NCBI GenBank assembly: GCA_023399275.1
Contig: JAEWQH010000035.1
Span: 1 to 25,901, forward strand
DNA: 25,901 nt
Direction of reading: 5' to 3'
Source: Bacillota bacterium
GTDB lineage: Bacteria; Bacillota; Clostridia; Christensenellales; CAG-138
The first letter of the stretch is position 1; the number at the start of each line of letters is the position of its first letter. The notes under the pieces were generated by a model. That model had not been told where the DNA came from. It made no database searches and saw nothing but the letters and a program-made list of their open reading frames with translations. Below, in pieces: positions 6,393 to 13,889 of the stretch. The position numbers and the translations under genes were made by a program.

Positions 6393-9086
6393 ATGGCAAA
6401 AACGAATTTTCTCGAATCGGCAAACGGAATCCAGAAGACGACGAGAGACCTTTTAGAGAGGCTGACGCTGACGCAGAGCTCCGTCGGAGAACTGCTCATT
6501 TCGGTGCGCCATTCCGAGAGCGAGCTGCTGGAGAAAGAGGAGCAGGAGCGCAAAGCGCGCGAGGAGCGCGAGCGCATGGAGCGCTTACGCGAGATGCTCG
6601 ACTCCGACCAGGATCACGCCGCGCATGCCGGAGGGCGGGACGACGAGGAACTGGCCGAGCAGCCCGTGGTTGCGGAGCCGACCGCACAGGAGGAACCCGC
6701 GGCGCAGGCTCCCGCGGCGCAAGCGCCCGCAGCCGAGGATAACCGCGCCGCCGAACAGCCGGCCCAAGCGCAGCCGAGCGTGCCGGAAGCGCCGAAGAAG
6801 CCAGCCGGCGGCTACGAGGCGCACGCCATCTCGCAGGACGACCGGCGCCGCCCGCAGCAGCAGGGCGAGCGCACACCCTATCAGCAAAACCGCCCGCCGC
6901 GGCAGGATGGCTATCAGCCAAGACCGCAGCAGGGCGGCGCATATCAGCCGCGCCCACAGCAGCAGGGCGGCGCATACCAGCCACGCCCGCAGCAGCAGGG
7001 CGGCTACACGCCGAGACCGCAGCAGGGCGGCACGGGGCCGCGTCCGGGTCAGACGGGCGGGTTTCCGCCGCGCGGGCCGCGTGGTCCGGTCAGCGCGCCG
7101 GCAGCACCTGCCGGCGGCGGCAAGGAGCGCGTGAGCAACTATGATCCGAACAAGAGCGCCTATGCCCGCTCCCGCGAAGCGGACAGAAGGGTGAAGAACA
7201 AGAAAGCGATCTCGCGTGAAGCCGCGCCCAGCGCAACCAACTGGGACGACGACGCAGTCGGCGGAAATCGCAAACTTAGGCGCGGGGCAAAGCAACCCAT
7301 GCGGCGGCCGGAACCCGTCGTGATCGAAAAGGCGGTGATCACCACGGAGACCATTACAGTAAAAGAACTGTCCGAGAAGATCGGAAAGCCCGCTGCGGAA
7401 ATCATCAAGAAGCTCTTTCTGCTCGGCATGCCCACGACGATCAATCAGGAGATCGACTTCGACACCTGCGAACTCGTCGCCTCGGATTTCGGCATCGAGC
7501 TGGAGCTCAAGGTAGCCAAGACGTTTGAGGAGGTGCTCACAGACAGTGCTTCCGACGAAGCGGATGCAGAGGATATGCTCAAGTCCCGTCCGCCGGTCGT
7601 CACCATCATGGGCCATGTCGACCACGGCAAGACCTCGCTGCTCGATGCGATTCGCAACAGCTCGGTCACCGAGGGCGAGGCGGGCGGCATCACGCAGCAT
7701 ATCGGCGCCTATACCGTCTTGTGCAACGGCAAGCAAATCACATTCATCGACACGCCGGGCCACGAGGCGTTTACCTCCATGCGTGCGCGCGGTGCGCAGG
7801 TGACGGATATCGTCATCCTCGTCGTCGCCGCGGACGACGGCATCATGCCGCAGACCGTCGAGGCGATCAACCATGCAAAAGCTGCCGGCGTGCCGATCAT
7901 CGTGGCCATCAATAAGATGGACAAGCCGGATGCCGATCCGGATCGCGTTAAGCAGCAGCTCACGGAGTACGAGCTCGTCTCTGAGGAGTGGGGCGGACAG
8001 ACCATCATCGTGCCCGTTTCGGCCAAGAAGCAGCAGGGCCTCGATACCCTGCTGGAGATGGTTCTGCTGCAGGCGGACATGCTCGAGCTCAAGGCGAATC
8101 CGAACCGCCTGGCCAAAGGAACGATCATTGAGGCGAAGCTGGACAAGGGCCGCGGCCCGCTGGCGACCGTTCTCGTGCAAAACGGCACGCTGCACCGCGG
8201 GGATACGATCGTCGCCGGTACGGCATACGGCAAGGTTCGCGCCATGACGGACGACAAGGGCAACGCGGTCACCGAAGCGGGCCCGAGCACTCCGGTCGAG
8301 GTGCTGGGCTTTAGTGAGGTGCCGGACGCGGGCGATATCCTCAACGTTGCTGAGGCGGACAAGCTTTCGCGTCAGGTCGTCGAGGAACGTCGCGACAAGA
8401 TCAAGGCGGCGCAGCTCAAGAGCAAGAGCAAAGTCTCGCTGGACGACCTCTTTACGCAGATGGCTGCAGACGAGCTCAAGGATCTCAACATCATCGTCAA
8501 GGCGGATGTGCAGGGCTCCGTCGAGGCCGTCAAGCAGGCACTCGAAAAGCTCAGCAATGACGAAGTGCGCGTGCGCTGCATCCACGGCGGCGTCGGAGCG
8601 ATCACAGGGACGGACATCATGTTTGCCTCCGCGTCCAACGCCATCGTCATCGGCTTCAACGTGCGCCCCGATTCCGGCGCGCGCGCTATGGCGGAGAAGG
8701 AAAACGTGGATGTGCGCCTCTATCGCGTCATCTATAATGCTATCGACGACGTGAAGGCCGCCATGCAGGGCATGTTTAAGCCCGTCTTCAAGGAGACGGA
8801 ACTCGGGCGCGCAACTGTGCGCGAGACCTTCCGGGTCTCGGGCGTCGGCACCATTGCGGGTGCTTATGTCAATGAGGGCAAGATCACGAGAAACGCGCAG
8901 ATTCGCGTTATCCGCGACGGCGTGGTGATCCACGAAGGCAAGATCGCCTCTCTCAAGCGCTTCAAGGACGACGCGAAAGAGGTTTTGACGAACTTCGAGT
9001 GCGGCATCGGAATCGAGAACTTCAACGACCTGCAGGAGGGCGACGTCATCGAAGCCTTCATTGTAGAAGAAGTGAAGCGGACGTAA
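6393..9086 (+). CDS. infB: Translation initiation factor IF-2
   Basis: The 897-residue GTPase brings formyl-Met-tRNA to the 30S subunit and promotes subunit joining. After a charged N-terminal helix there is a long disordered Ala/Gln/Pro region, including repeats of the YQPRPQQQGG type at residues 174-213. The IF2_N domain follows at about 312-375. The G domain carries GHVDHGKT (407-414), DTPGH (453-457) and NKMD (507-510). The C-terminal domains run to EAFIVEEVKRT. The ATG at 6393 has only GGGGG at 6377-6381 as a ribosome binding site, which is weak for an essential, highly made protein. Internal starts giving shorter IF-2 forms are known in some bacteria and cannot be excluded here. Confidence 0.97.
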   Translation: MAKTNFLESANGIQKTTRDLLERLTLTQSSVGELLISVRHSESELLEKEEQERKAREERERMERLREMLDSDQDHAAHAGGRDDEELAEQPVVAEPTAQEEPAAQAPAAQAPAAEDNRAAEQPAQAQPSVPEAPKKPAGGYEAHAISQDDRRRPQQQGERTPYQQNRPPRQDGYQPRPQQGGAYQPRPQQQGGAYQPRPQQQGGYTPRPQQGGTGPRPGQTGGFPPRGPRGPVSAPAAPAGGGKERVSNYDPNKSAYARSREADRRVKNKKAISREAAPSATNWDDDAVGGNRKLRRGAKQPMRRPEPVVIEKAVITTETITVKELSEKIGKPAAEIIKKLFLLGMPTTINQEIDFDTCELVASDFGIELELKVAKTFEEVLTDSASDEADAEDMLKSRPPVVTIMGHVDHGKTSLLDAIRNSSVTEGEAGGITQHIGAYTVLCNGKQITFIDTPGHEAFTSMRARGAQVTDIVILVVAADDGIMPQTVEAINHAKAAGVPIIVAINKMDKPDADPDRVKQQLTEYELVSEEWGGQTIIVPVSAKKQQGLDTLLEMVLLQADMLELKANPNRLAKGTIIEAKLDKGRGPLATVLVQNGTLHRGDTIVAGTAYGKVRAMTDDKGNAVTEAGPSTPVEVLGFSEVPDAGDILNVAEADKLSRQVVEERRDKIKAAQLKSKSKVSLDDLFTQMAADELKDLNIIVKADVQGSVEAVKQALEKLSNDEVRVRCIHGGVGAITGTDIMFASASNAIVIGFNVRPDSGARAMAEKENVDVRLYRVIYNAIDDVKAAMQGMFKPVFKETELGRATVRETFRVSGVGTIAGAYVNEGKITRNAQIRVIRDGVVIHEGKIASLKRFKDDAKEVLTNFECGIGIENFNDLQEGDVIEAFIVEEVKRT
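6912..7031 (+). repeat. Glutamine/proline/glycine repeat block coding for the IF-2 N-terminal linker
   Basis: Four coding units of 27-33 bases specify variants of the peptide YQPRPQQQGGA (residues 174-213 of IF-2). Unit length varies by whole codons and synonymous changes are present, so the block is a protein-level repeat that may change copy number between strains. Confidence 0.8.
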
Positions 9087-9140
9087 GAGAGAAGATCGCT
9101 TGTTTCGGCCGCCTGGCGCGCGCCGGGCGGAGGAGGGCAT

Positions 9141-9548
9141 ATGGGTACGTTTCGTTCGGATCGCTTGAACGAAGAAGTGAAAAAGACGGTCAGTGAGATC
9201 ATCCGCGAGATGAAGGACCCAAGGATCTCGCCGATGACCACGCTCACGGATGTGGATGTGACCAAGGACCTGAAATACGCCAAGATCAAAGTCTCCGTCT
9301 ATGACGAAGATGAGAAGAAGCGCGTTTCAAGCCTGGAGGCGCTCAACCACGCGGCAGGGTTCATCTCGCATGAGCTCGGCGCACGCATGCGCATCCGCGC
9401 CGTGCCGGGCATGAAGTTTACGCTGGACAACTCGATTGCCTACAGCGTGCGCATCTCACAGATCCTCAACGACCTGCATCAGACCGGCGCTGCAGTGCCG
9501 GCCGATGCCGAAGAGGACGATGCGCGGCGGCAAGGCGGGGAGGAGTGA
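9141..9548 (+). CDS. rbfA: 30S ribosome-binding factor A
   Basis: RbfA is a KH-fold factor needed for late 30S maturation, 16S rRNA 5'-end processing and growth in the cold. The 135-residue product shows the family pattern: RSDRLNEEVKKTVSEIIREMKDP, a DVDVTKDLKYAKIKVSVY strand pair, and the helix-kink-helix LNHAAGFISHELGARMRIR followed by PGMKFTLDNSI. It has a short acidic tail. A strong GGAGGAGGG ribosome binding site precedes the ATG at 9141. The stop codon lies just before the nrnA start, with nrnA's ribosome binding site inside the rbfA end. Confidence 0.96.
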   Translation: MGTFRSDRLNEEVKKTVSEIIREMKDPRISPMTTLTDVDVTKDLKYAKIKVSVYDEDEKKRVSSLEALNHAAGFISHELGARMRIRAVPGMKFTLDNSIAYSVRISQILNDLHQTGAAVPADAEEDDARRQGGEE

Positions 9549-9553
9549 GGCCG

Positions 9554-10516
9554 ATGCTGCAGGACGCCGTCCGCTTTTTGCGGGCATATGACGATATTCT
9601 GCTGATTGCGCATGTCTCGCCGGATGGTGATACGCTCGGAAGCAGCTTTGCGCTTTACGGCGCGCTGCTGGAGCTGGGGAAGCGTGCGCAGGTCGTTTGC
9701 GAGGACGCTGTCCCCGCGATCTACCGCTTTTTGCCGTTTTCGGATCAGCTCATCCCGCCGGAGCAGGCCAAGCCAGCCGATGCGGTCGTGAGCATCGACT
9801 GCGCGGATATCGGGCGTACGGGCCGCAGCGAGCCGCTCTTTCGCGCGGCGAAAGCCACGTTGAATATCGACCACCACGGCACAAACGACTACTATGCGGC
9901 ATCCAACTATGTACAGAAAGCGGGCGCGACCGGCGAGCTGATCTTCAACGTGATCGCCTGCCTCAAGATTCCGCTCAACAAGAATATCGCAAGCTGCCTC
10001 TATGCGGCCATCACGACCGATACTGGCAATTTTTCCTATGGGAACACCACGCCGGATACGCTGCGCATCGCGGCGGATATTCTCGACACGGGCATCGACC
10101 TGCCGTATCTGAATCGCTGCCTGTTTCGCACCGTGCCGTTTCACAAGCTCAAACTGCACGCGCTCGGCGTAAACAAAGCTCAGCTCTATGAATACGGCCG
10201 CATCGGTATATCGACCATCACGCTCGCGGAGATCGCCTCTTGCGGTGCGACGAACGAGGACACCGAGGGGATCATCGATGCGATTCGCGATGTGGACACG
10301 GTCGAGGTGGCGGCGTTTTTGCGCGAGAGCGAGGATGGACTCATCCGCGTCAGCCTGCGCGGCAAAAGCTGTGCGGATGTGAGCAAGATCGCAACCCGGC
10401 TCGGCGGCGGCGGACACAAGCTCGCTGCGGGCTGCACCATGCAGCCGCCGATCGAAGAAGCTGCGGCGCAAATACTGGACCTTGCCAGAGAACTGCTGCA
10501 AGGGGAATGCGAGTGA
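9554..10516 (+). CDS. nrnA: DHH/DHHA1 phosphoesterase, NrnA-like (oligoribonuclease / pAp phosphatase)
   Basis: The 320-residue product carries the DHH motifs HVSPDGDTLGS (20-30, manganese-binding aspartates), SIDCADIG (80-87), NIDHHGTND (104-112) and TTDTGNF (154-160). A C-terminal DHHA1 domain follows with the substrate motif RLGGGGHKLAAGC. Bacillus NrnA degrades short RNA oligonucleotides and dephosphorylates 3'-phosphoadenosine 5'-phosphate, and the homologous gene occupies the same place between rbfA and truB. The ATG at 9554 has AGGAG (9541-9545) eight bases upstream. A GTG at 9545, overlapping the rbfA stop, is a less well spaced alternative. The stop is one base from the truB start. 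Confidence 0.9.
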   Translation: MLQDAVRFLRAYDDILLIAHVSPDGDTLGSSFALYGALLELGKRAQVVCEDAVPAIYRFLPFSDQLIPPEQAKPADAVVSIDCADIGRTGRSEPLFRAAKATLNIDHHGTNDYYAASNYVQKAGATGELIFNVIACLKIPLNKNIASCLYAAITTDTGNFSYGNTTPDTLRIAADILDTGIDLPYLNRCLFRTVPFHKLKLHALGVNKAQLYEYGRIGISTITLAEIASCGATNEDTEGIIDAIRDVDTVEVAAFLRESEDGLIRVSLRGKSCADVSKIATRLGGGGHKLAAGCTMQPPIEEAAAQILDLARELLQGECE

Positions 10517-10517
10517 C

Positions 10518-11384
10518 ATGGACGGGATCGTCTCCGTACTCAAGCCGCCCGGAATGACATCCAGCAACGTCGTGTTCGACGTACGCAGGGTTTTCGGAGA
10601 AAAGCGCGCGGGGCATCTGGGCACGCTTGACCCCGCGGCGGCCGGCGTGCTACCCGTTTGCCTGGGGCGCGCGACGCGGCTGTTTGACATCCTTGTGGAT
10701 AAGGATAAAGAGTATGTGTTTGAGGCTGCGTTCAGCATCCAAACCGACACGCAGGATGCCTGCGGTGCAGTGACCGCGCTCGACGGCAGGCGCGTGACAG
10801 AGGCCGAGCTGGCTCGGGTTCTGCCGGAATTCCTCGGCGGGCAGATGCAGACGGCGTCCGTCTACTCCGCGCTGAAGGTAGACGGCCGGAAGATGTATGA
10901 CCTCGCCCGCGCGGGGGAAATCGTGGAGCCAAAGACGCGCGAGATCTGCGTGCATGAACTGGAGCTGATCGGGCAGACGGGTGAAAATCGCTTTCTGCTG
11001 CGTACGGTCTGCTCGCGCGGGACGTATATCCGCTCGCTCTGCGAAAGCATCGCACAAAGGCTCGGCACGCTTGGCTACGTTTCGGTGCTGCTGCGCACGC
11101 GCAGCGGGCCCTTTGCGATTGATCAGGCGCTGACCATTGCGGAGCTGGATGCGGCAAAGTCAGCAGGTTCGCTTGCGCAGACGCTGGTCTCCTGTGAAGA
11201 GGCGATTTCTTTTTTGCCGGAGCTGCGGCTGCCTTCCGAGCGGACGATACCGACGAAGAACGGCCTGGATACGCATCTGCCCGGCGCGGCGGACGGACGC
11301 GTGCGCGCTTATGTGCCGGAGGGATTTCTTGGCGTCGGCGAAGTGGCCAACGAGCGCTTTCGCCTTTTGATTCACCTGTATTGA
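10518..11384 (+). CDS. truB: tRNA pseudouridine(55) synthase
   Basis: TruB converts uridine 55 in the T-arm of tRNA to pseudouridine and also acts as a tRNA chaperone. The 288-residue product begins MDGIVSVLKPPGMTS. The catalytic aspartate D38 is in the motif GHLGTLDPAAAGVLPVCLGRAT. RGTYIRSLCESI is the conserved RNA-binding segment. The start follows the nrnA stop by one base and has little Shine-Dalgarno sequence of its own, so translation is probably coupled. Upstream in-frame ATG codons lie inside nrnA and were not chosen. Confidence 0.96.
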   Translation: MDGIVSVLKPPGMTSSNVVFDVRRVFGEKRAGHLGTLDPAAAGVLPVCLGRATRLFDILVDKDKEYVFEAAFSIQTDTQDACGAVTALDGRRVTEAELARVLPEFLGGQMQTASVYSALKVDGRKMYDLARAGEIVEPKTREICVHELELIGQTGENRFLLRTVCSRGTYIRSLCESIAQRLGTLGYVSVLLRTRSGPFAIDQALTIAELDAAKSAGSLAQTLVSCEEAISFLPELRLPSERTIPTKNGLDTHLPGAADGRVRAYVPEGFLGVGEVANERFRLLIHLY

Positions 11385-12331
11385 CCTATCTCGGCAGCCG
11401 TGCGGGAGACGCCGCGCGAGCGGCCGTCTTTTTAAAGGAGCCTATGGAAGCTGCCACGCCCGCCGTCGTAGCGCTCGGCATGTTCGACGGCGTACATCTC
11501 GGACACAAGGCACTGATGAGCCGCCTGCTGGAGGAAGCGGGGCGGCTTTGCGCCATACCTGCTGTCTATACGTTTTCCAACCATCCGTTGGAGGTGCTCG
11601 GCGGCAGTGTCCGGCTGCTTTCGAGCACGCTGGAAAGAAACCGCATGCTGCGCGCGCTTGGCGCCGAAGAACTGGCGAGCGTGCCATTTACGCGCGAGAT
11701 GTCGTCGCTCGGCCCCGAAGCGTTTGTCGATCTGCTTTCAGAACGCTGGGATGTGCGCGGGCTCGTGGTCGGCTATAACTATACCTTTGGCGAGAGCGGG
11801 TCGGGCACGCCCGAGACGCTGCGCGAGATCGGACGCGCGCGCGGCTTCTCGGTCTCCGTCGTCGAACCGGTGCTCTGTGAGGGCGAGCCGGTCTCCAGCA
11901 CGCGTATCCGCGCGGCGCTCGAGCGCGGGGATGTGGGGGTGGCTGAGCGGCTGCTTGGCCGCCGGTATACGCTCGCGGGTAACGTCGTGCAAAACAAACG
12001 CATCGGCAGGCGTATCGGCTTTCCGACCGCGAATATTGAAACCGACGAACGCCGCGTGATCCCGGCGGACGGCGTTTACGCCACGTTTGCCTTTGTCGGC
12101 GACGGCGTGTTTCGCGCAGTCACCAACATCGGAACAAACCCGACGGTATGCGGCACAAGGCGCACGATCGAAACGCACCTGATCGGCTTCACCGCAGATA
12201 TCTACGGCAGGCAGCTTACCGTCGCGTTTCGCAGCAGGCTGCGCGGCGAGGCGACGTTTGACTCGCTCGAGGCGCTCAAGGAGCAGATCCGCCTGGATGT
12301 CGAAGCGGAGAGCGCGTTGTGCGGCGTTTGA
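11381..12331 (+). CDS. ribF: Bifunctional riboflavin kinase / FAD synthetase
   Basis: RibF phosphorylates riboflavin to FMN and then adenylylates FMN to FAD. The N-terminal FAD synthetase domain shows GMFDGVHLGH (33-42) and SSTRIRAAL. The C-terminal kinase domain shows IGFPTANIE, DGVYATFA and the VTNIGTNPT segment. The start is uncertain. A TTG at 11381 overlaps the truB stop (TTGA) and gives 316 residues. An ATG at 11444 has AAAGGAG upstream but at only three bases, and gives a short N-terminus. I favour the TTG because homologues usually have 15-20 residues before the first motif. Expression from the tail of the operon is likely; no FMN riboswitch is present. Confidence 0.93.
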   Translation: MTYLGSRAGDAARAAVFLKEPMEAATPAVVALGMFDGVHLGHKALMSRLLEEAGRLCAIPAVYTFSNHPLEVLGGSVRLLSSTLERNRMLRALGAEELASVPFTREMSSLGPEAFVDLLSERWDVRGLVVGYNYTFGESGSGTPETLREIGRARGFSVSVVEPVLCEGEPVSSTRIRAALERGDVGVAERLLGRRYTLAGNVVQNKRIGRRIGFPTANIETDERRVIPADGVYATFAFVGDGVFRAVTNIGTNPTVCGTRRTIETHLIGFTADIYGRQLTVAFRSRLRGEATFDSLEALKEQIRLDVEAESALCGV

Positions 12332-12369
12332 GCGCACGCGGATTTCATGAAAAAACTTGTGCGCGGTTG

Positions 12370-12398
12370 TTTACAATCTGCATCAAGTATGCTACTCT
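12370..12398 (+). promoter_or_regulatory. Extended -10 promoter for rpsO
   Basis: TTTACA (12370-12375), a 17-base spacer and TACTCT (12393-12398) preceded by TG one base upstream form a probable promoter. Transcription would start near 12405. The -10 itself is weak, which the TGn extension could offset. Confidence 0.5.
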
Positions 12399-12404
12399 AT
12401 AGCA

Positions 12405-12489
12405 GTATATGAATGCCGTTTACCGGGATTTGCGACACTCCGACGCATTTCTCAGTTTGCGGAAAACAGAAAAAGGAGATACGATTTAC
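12405..12489 (+). promoter_or_regulatory. rpsO 5' leader, possible S15 autoregulatory hairpin
   Basis: The leader of about 85 bases can fold GGGA (12425-12428) with TCTC (12450-12453), a 2x2 T/T internal loop, and TGCG (12431-12434) with CGCA (12444-12447) around a nine-base loop. The outer helix includes neighbouring G-U and G-C pairs, the kind of motif S15 recognises in rRNA. AAAAGGAG at 12471-12478 is the ribosome binding site. S15 autoregulation is known in several bacteria; that this hairpin does it is inference. Confidence 0.35.
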
Positions 12490-12747
12490 ATGAACAAGAC
12501 CGAAACCATCGAAAAATATGCGCTGCACGAAGGCGACACCGGCTCCCCGGAAGTGCAGATTGCGCTTTTGACCGAGCGCATCAACCACCTCAACGAGCAC
12601 CTGAAGCTGCACCAGAAGGATCACCATTCCCGCCGCGGCCTGCTCAAGATGGTCGGTCAGCGCAGAGGGCTTCTGAACTATCTGAAAGAGAAGGATATCG
12701 AGCGCTACAGAGCGATCGCAGCAAGCCTGAACATCCGTATCAAATAA
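12490..12747 (+). CDS. rpsO: 30S ribosomal protein S15
   Basis: S15 binds the central domain of 16S rRNA early in 30S assembly. The 85-residue product begins MNKTETIEKYALHEGDTGSP and shows the family pattern EVQIALLTERINHLNEHLK, HHSRRGLLKMVGQRRGLLNYL and ERYRAIAASLNIR. The ATG at 12490 follows AAAAGGAG at 12471-12478. The gene is flanked by its own promoter and terminator, so it forms a single-gene unit at the end of the operon. In most bacteria pnp follows directly; here an unrelated gene intervenes. Confidence 0.98.
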   Translation: MNKTETIEKYALHEGDTGSPEVQIALLTERINHLNEHLKLHQKDHHSRRGLLKMVGQRRGLLNYLKEKDIERYRAIAASLNIRIK

Positions 12748-12750
12748 GAA

Positions 12751-12780
12751 AAAGGCGGGGTTGTTCCCGCCTTTCTTCAT
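12751..12780 (+). terminator. Rho-independent terminator after rpsO
   Basis: AAAGGCGGG (12751-12759) pairs perfectly with CCCGCCTTT (12766-12774) around a six-base loop and is followed by CTTCAT. It closes the rimP-to-rpsO transcription unit. Confidence 0.88.
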
Positions 12781-12873
12781 AAAAGCAGAGACGTAAACAG
12801 GCTTGATTCAAGGGGGGACTCCGGCGGACGCGAGAAGACGCCTTGCCGGGGAGGGGGAGAGCTTTGTAAGGCG

Positions 12874-13836
12874 ATGAGGTTTCTTTGTGAGGGGGCCGCA
12901 AAAAAAGCGGCGTTCAAGTGCTTTTTGCTGCTGTCGGCGGGGATCGCCGGCCTGCTGTTGTTGCCGAAGCCGTCCTTGGCGGACGGCGCGCAGGAGACGC
13001 CCGATCCGGAAACGGATCATCGGTTTTCCATCCTCTGGATCTCCGATACACAGACGATGGCTTACTACGGCCACTCCAAAGCGCTCAACGCCATGGGCCA
13101 GTGGATTGAGGACAACCGCGAGAAGGAGAACATCCGCTTCGTTGTCCAGACCGGGGATGCGGTGGACAATGGATACTCGGAGCGGCAGTGGAAGTATTAC
13201 GATGAACTATACGACCACTTTCGCGGCAAGATACCGTATATATCCGTCGCAGGAAACCACGAGATCAAAAAGCACGGGTACGACGCATATCTGGCGCGGC
13301 CGGATATTCGGGCAATTCCGCGGGAAAATTCGTTTGAGCGCGGCAAGGCGGTCTACGCCACGTTTCAGTCCGGCGATACGAAGATTTTGCTCGTTGGAGC
13401 CGGATACGATGCGGAGTCTGAATCCGTCGACTGGATCAACTCCGTGTTGGAGCAGCACCGTGATTATACGGCGATCCTGCTGTTTCACGAGTACCTCGCG
13501 TCCGGCGCGCGCTACAGCCGCACCGGAAAGATGCTCTTTGAGCAGGTGGTCGTGCCAAATCCGAATGTGCGGATGGTACTGTGCGGGCACTGGCTGGGCG
13601 TAAGCGCCCTGTTTGAGCCGATCGACGACGATCACGACGGAACGGTCGATCGCACCGTTGCGCAGATGATGTATAATTATCAGGACGCGGAAGAAGATTG
13701 CGGACAGCTTCGGCTGCTCACCTTCGACGAGCGCGACCGGACGGTGCGCGTGATGACGTATTCGCCGTACACCGGCAGGTACTACAAGGATTATTTCCTT
13801 GGCGGGAGCGAGGTCACCCTCGAAAACGCATTTTGA
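12874..13836 (+). CDS. Secreted calcineurin-like metallophosphoesterase
   Basis: The 320-residue product has a signal peptide: a basic start, a hydrophobic core at about 16-31 and a likely signal peptidase I site after SLA (residue 36). The binuclear-metal phosphoesterase motifs follow in order: ISDTQ (D58), QTGDAVDNG (D95), VAGNHE (127-130), LLFHEY (H205) and LCGHW (H239). In the first motif Gln replaces the usual His, as in some family branches. Residues 251-259 (DDDHDGTVD) look like a DxDxDGxxD calcium-binding loop. The substrate is unknown; extracytoplasmic nucleotides or phosphodiesters are possible. It interrupts the usual rpsO-pnp adjacency. AAGG close to the start codon is the only ribosome binding signal, and no clear promoter was found in 12781-12873. 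Confidence 0.85.
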   Translation: MRFLCEGAAKKAAFKCFLLLSAGIAGLLLLPKPSLADGAQETPDPETDHRFSILWISDTQTMAYYGHSKALNAMGQWIEDNREKENIRFVVQTGDAVDNGYSERQWKYYDELYDHFRGKIPYISVAGNHEIKKHGYDAYLARPDIRAIPRENSFERGKAVYATFQSGDTKILLVGAGYDAESESVDWINSVLEQHRDYTAILLFHEYLASGARYSRTGKMLFEQVVVPNPNVRMVLCGHWLGVSALFEPIDDDHDGTVDRTVAQMMYNYQDAEEDCGQLRLLTFDERDRTVRVMTYSPYTGRYYKDYFLGGSEVTLENAF

Positions 13837-13889
13837 TCAGGCAACAATAAAATGAAGATAAAAGAAGAAGAAGGAGCAAACAAAACAAT

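Noticed and set aside
6585..9140. Very long open frame on the minus strand opposite infB (851 codons)
   Set aside because: It mirrors infB codon by codon, as expected in GC-rich DNA. It resembles no protein family and is Arg/Leu/His-rich; infB is certain.
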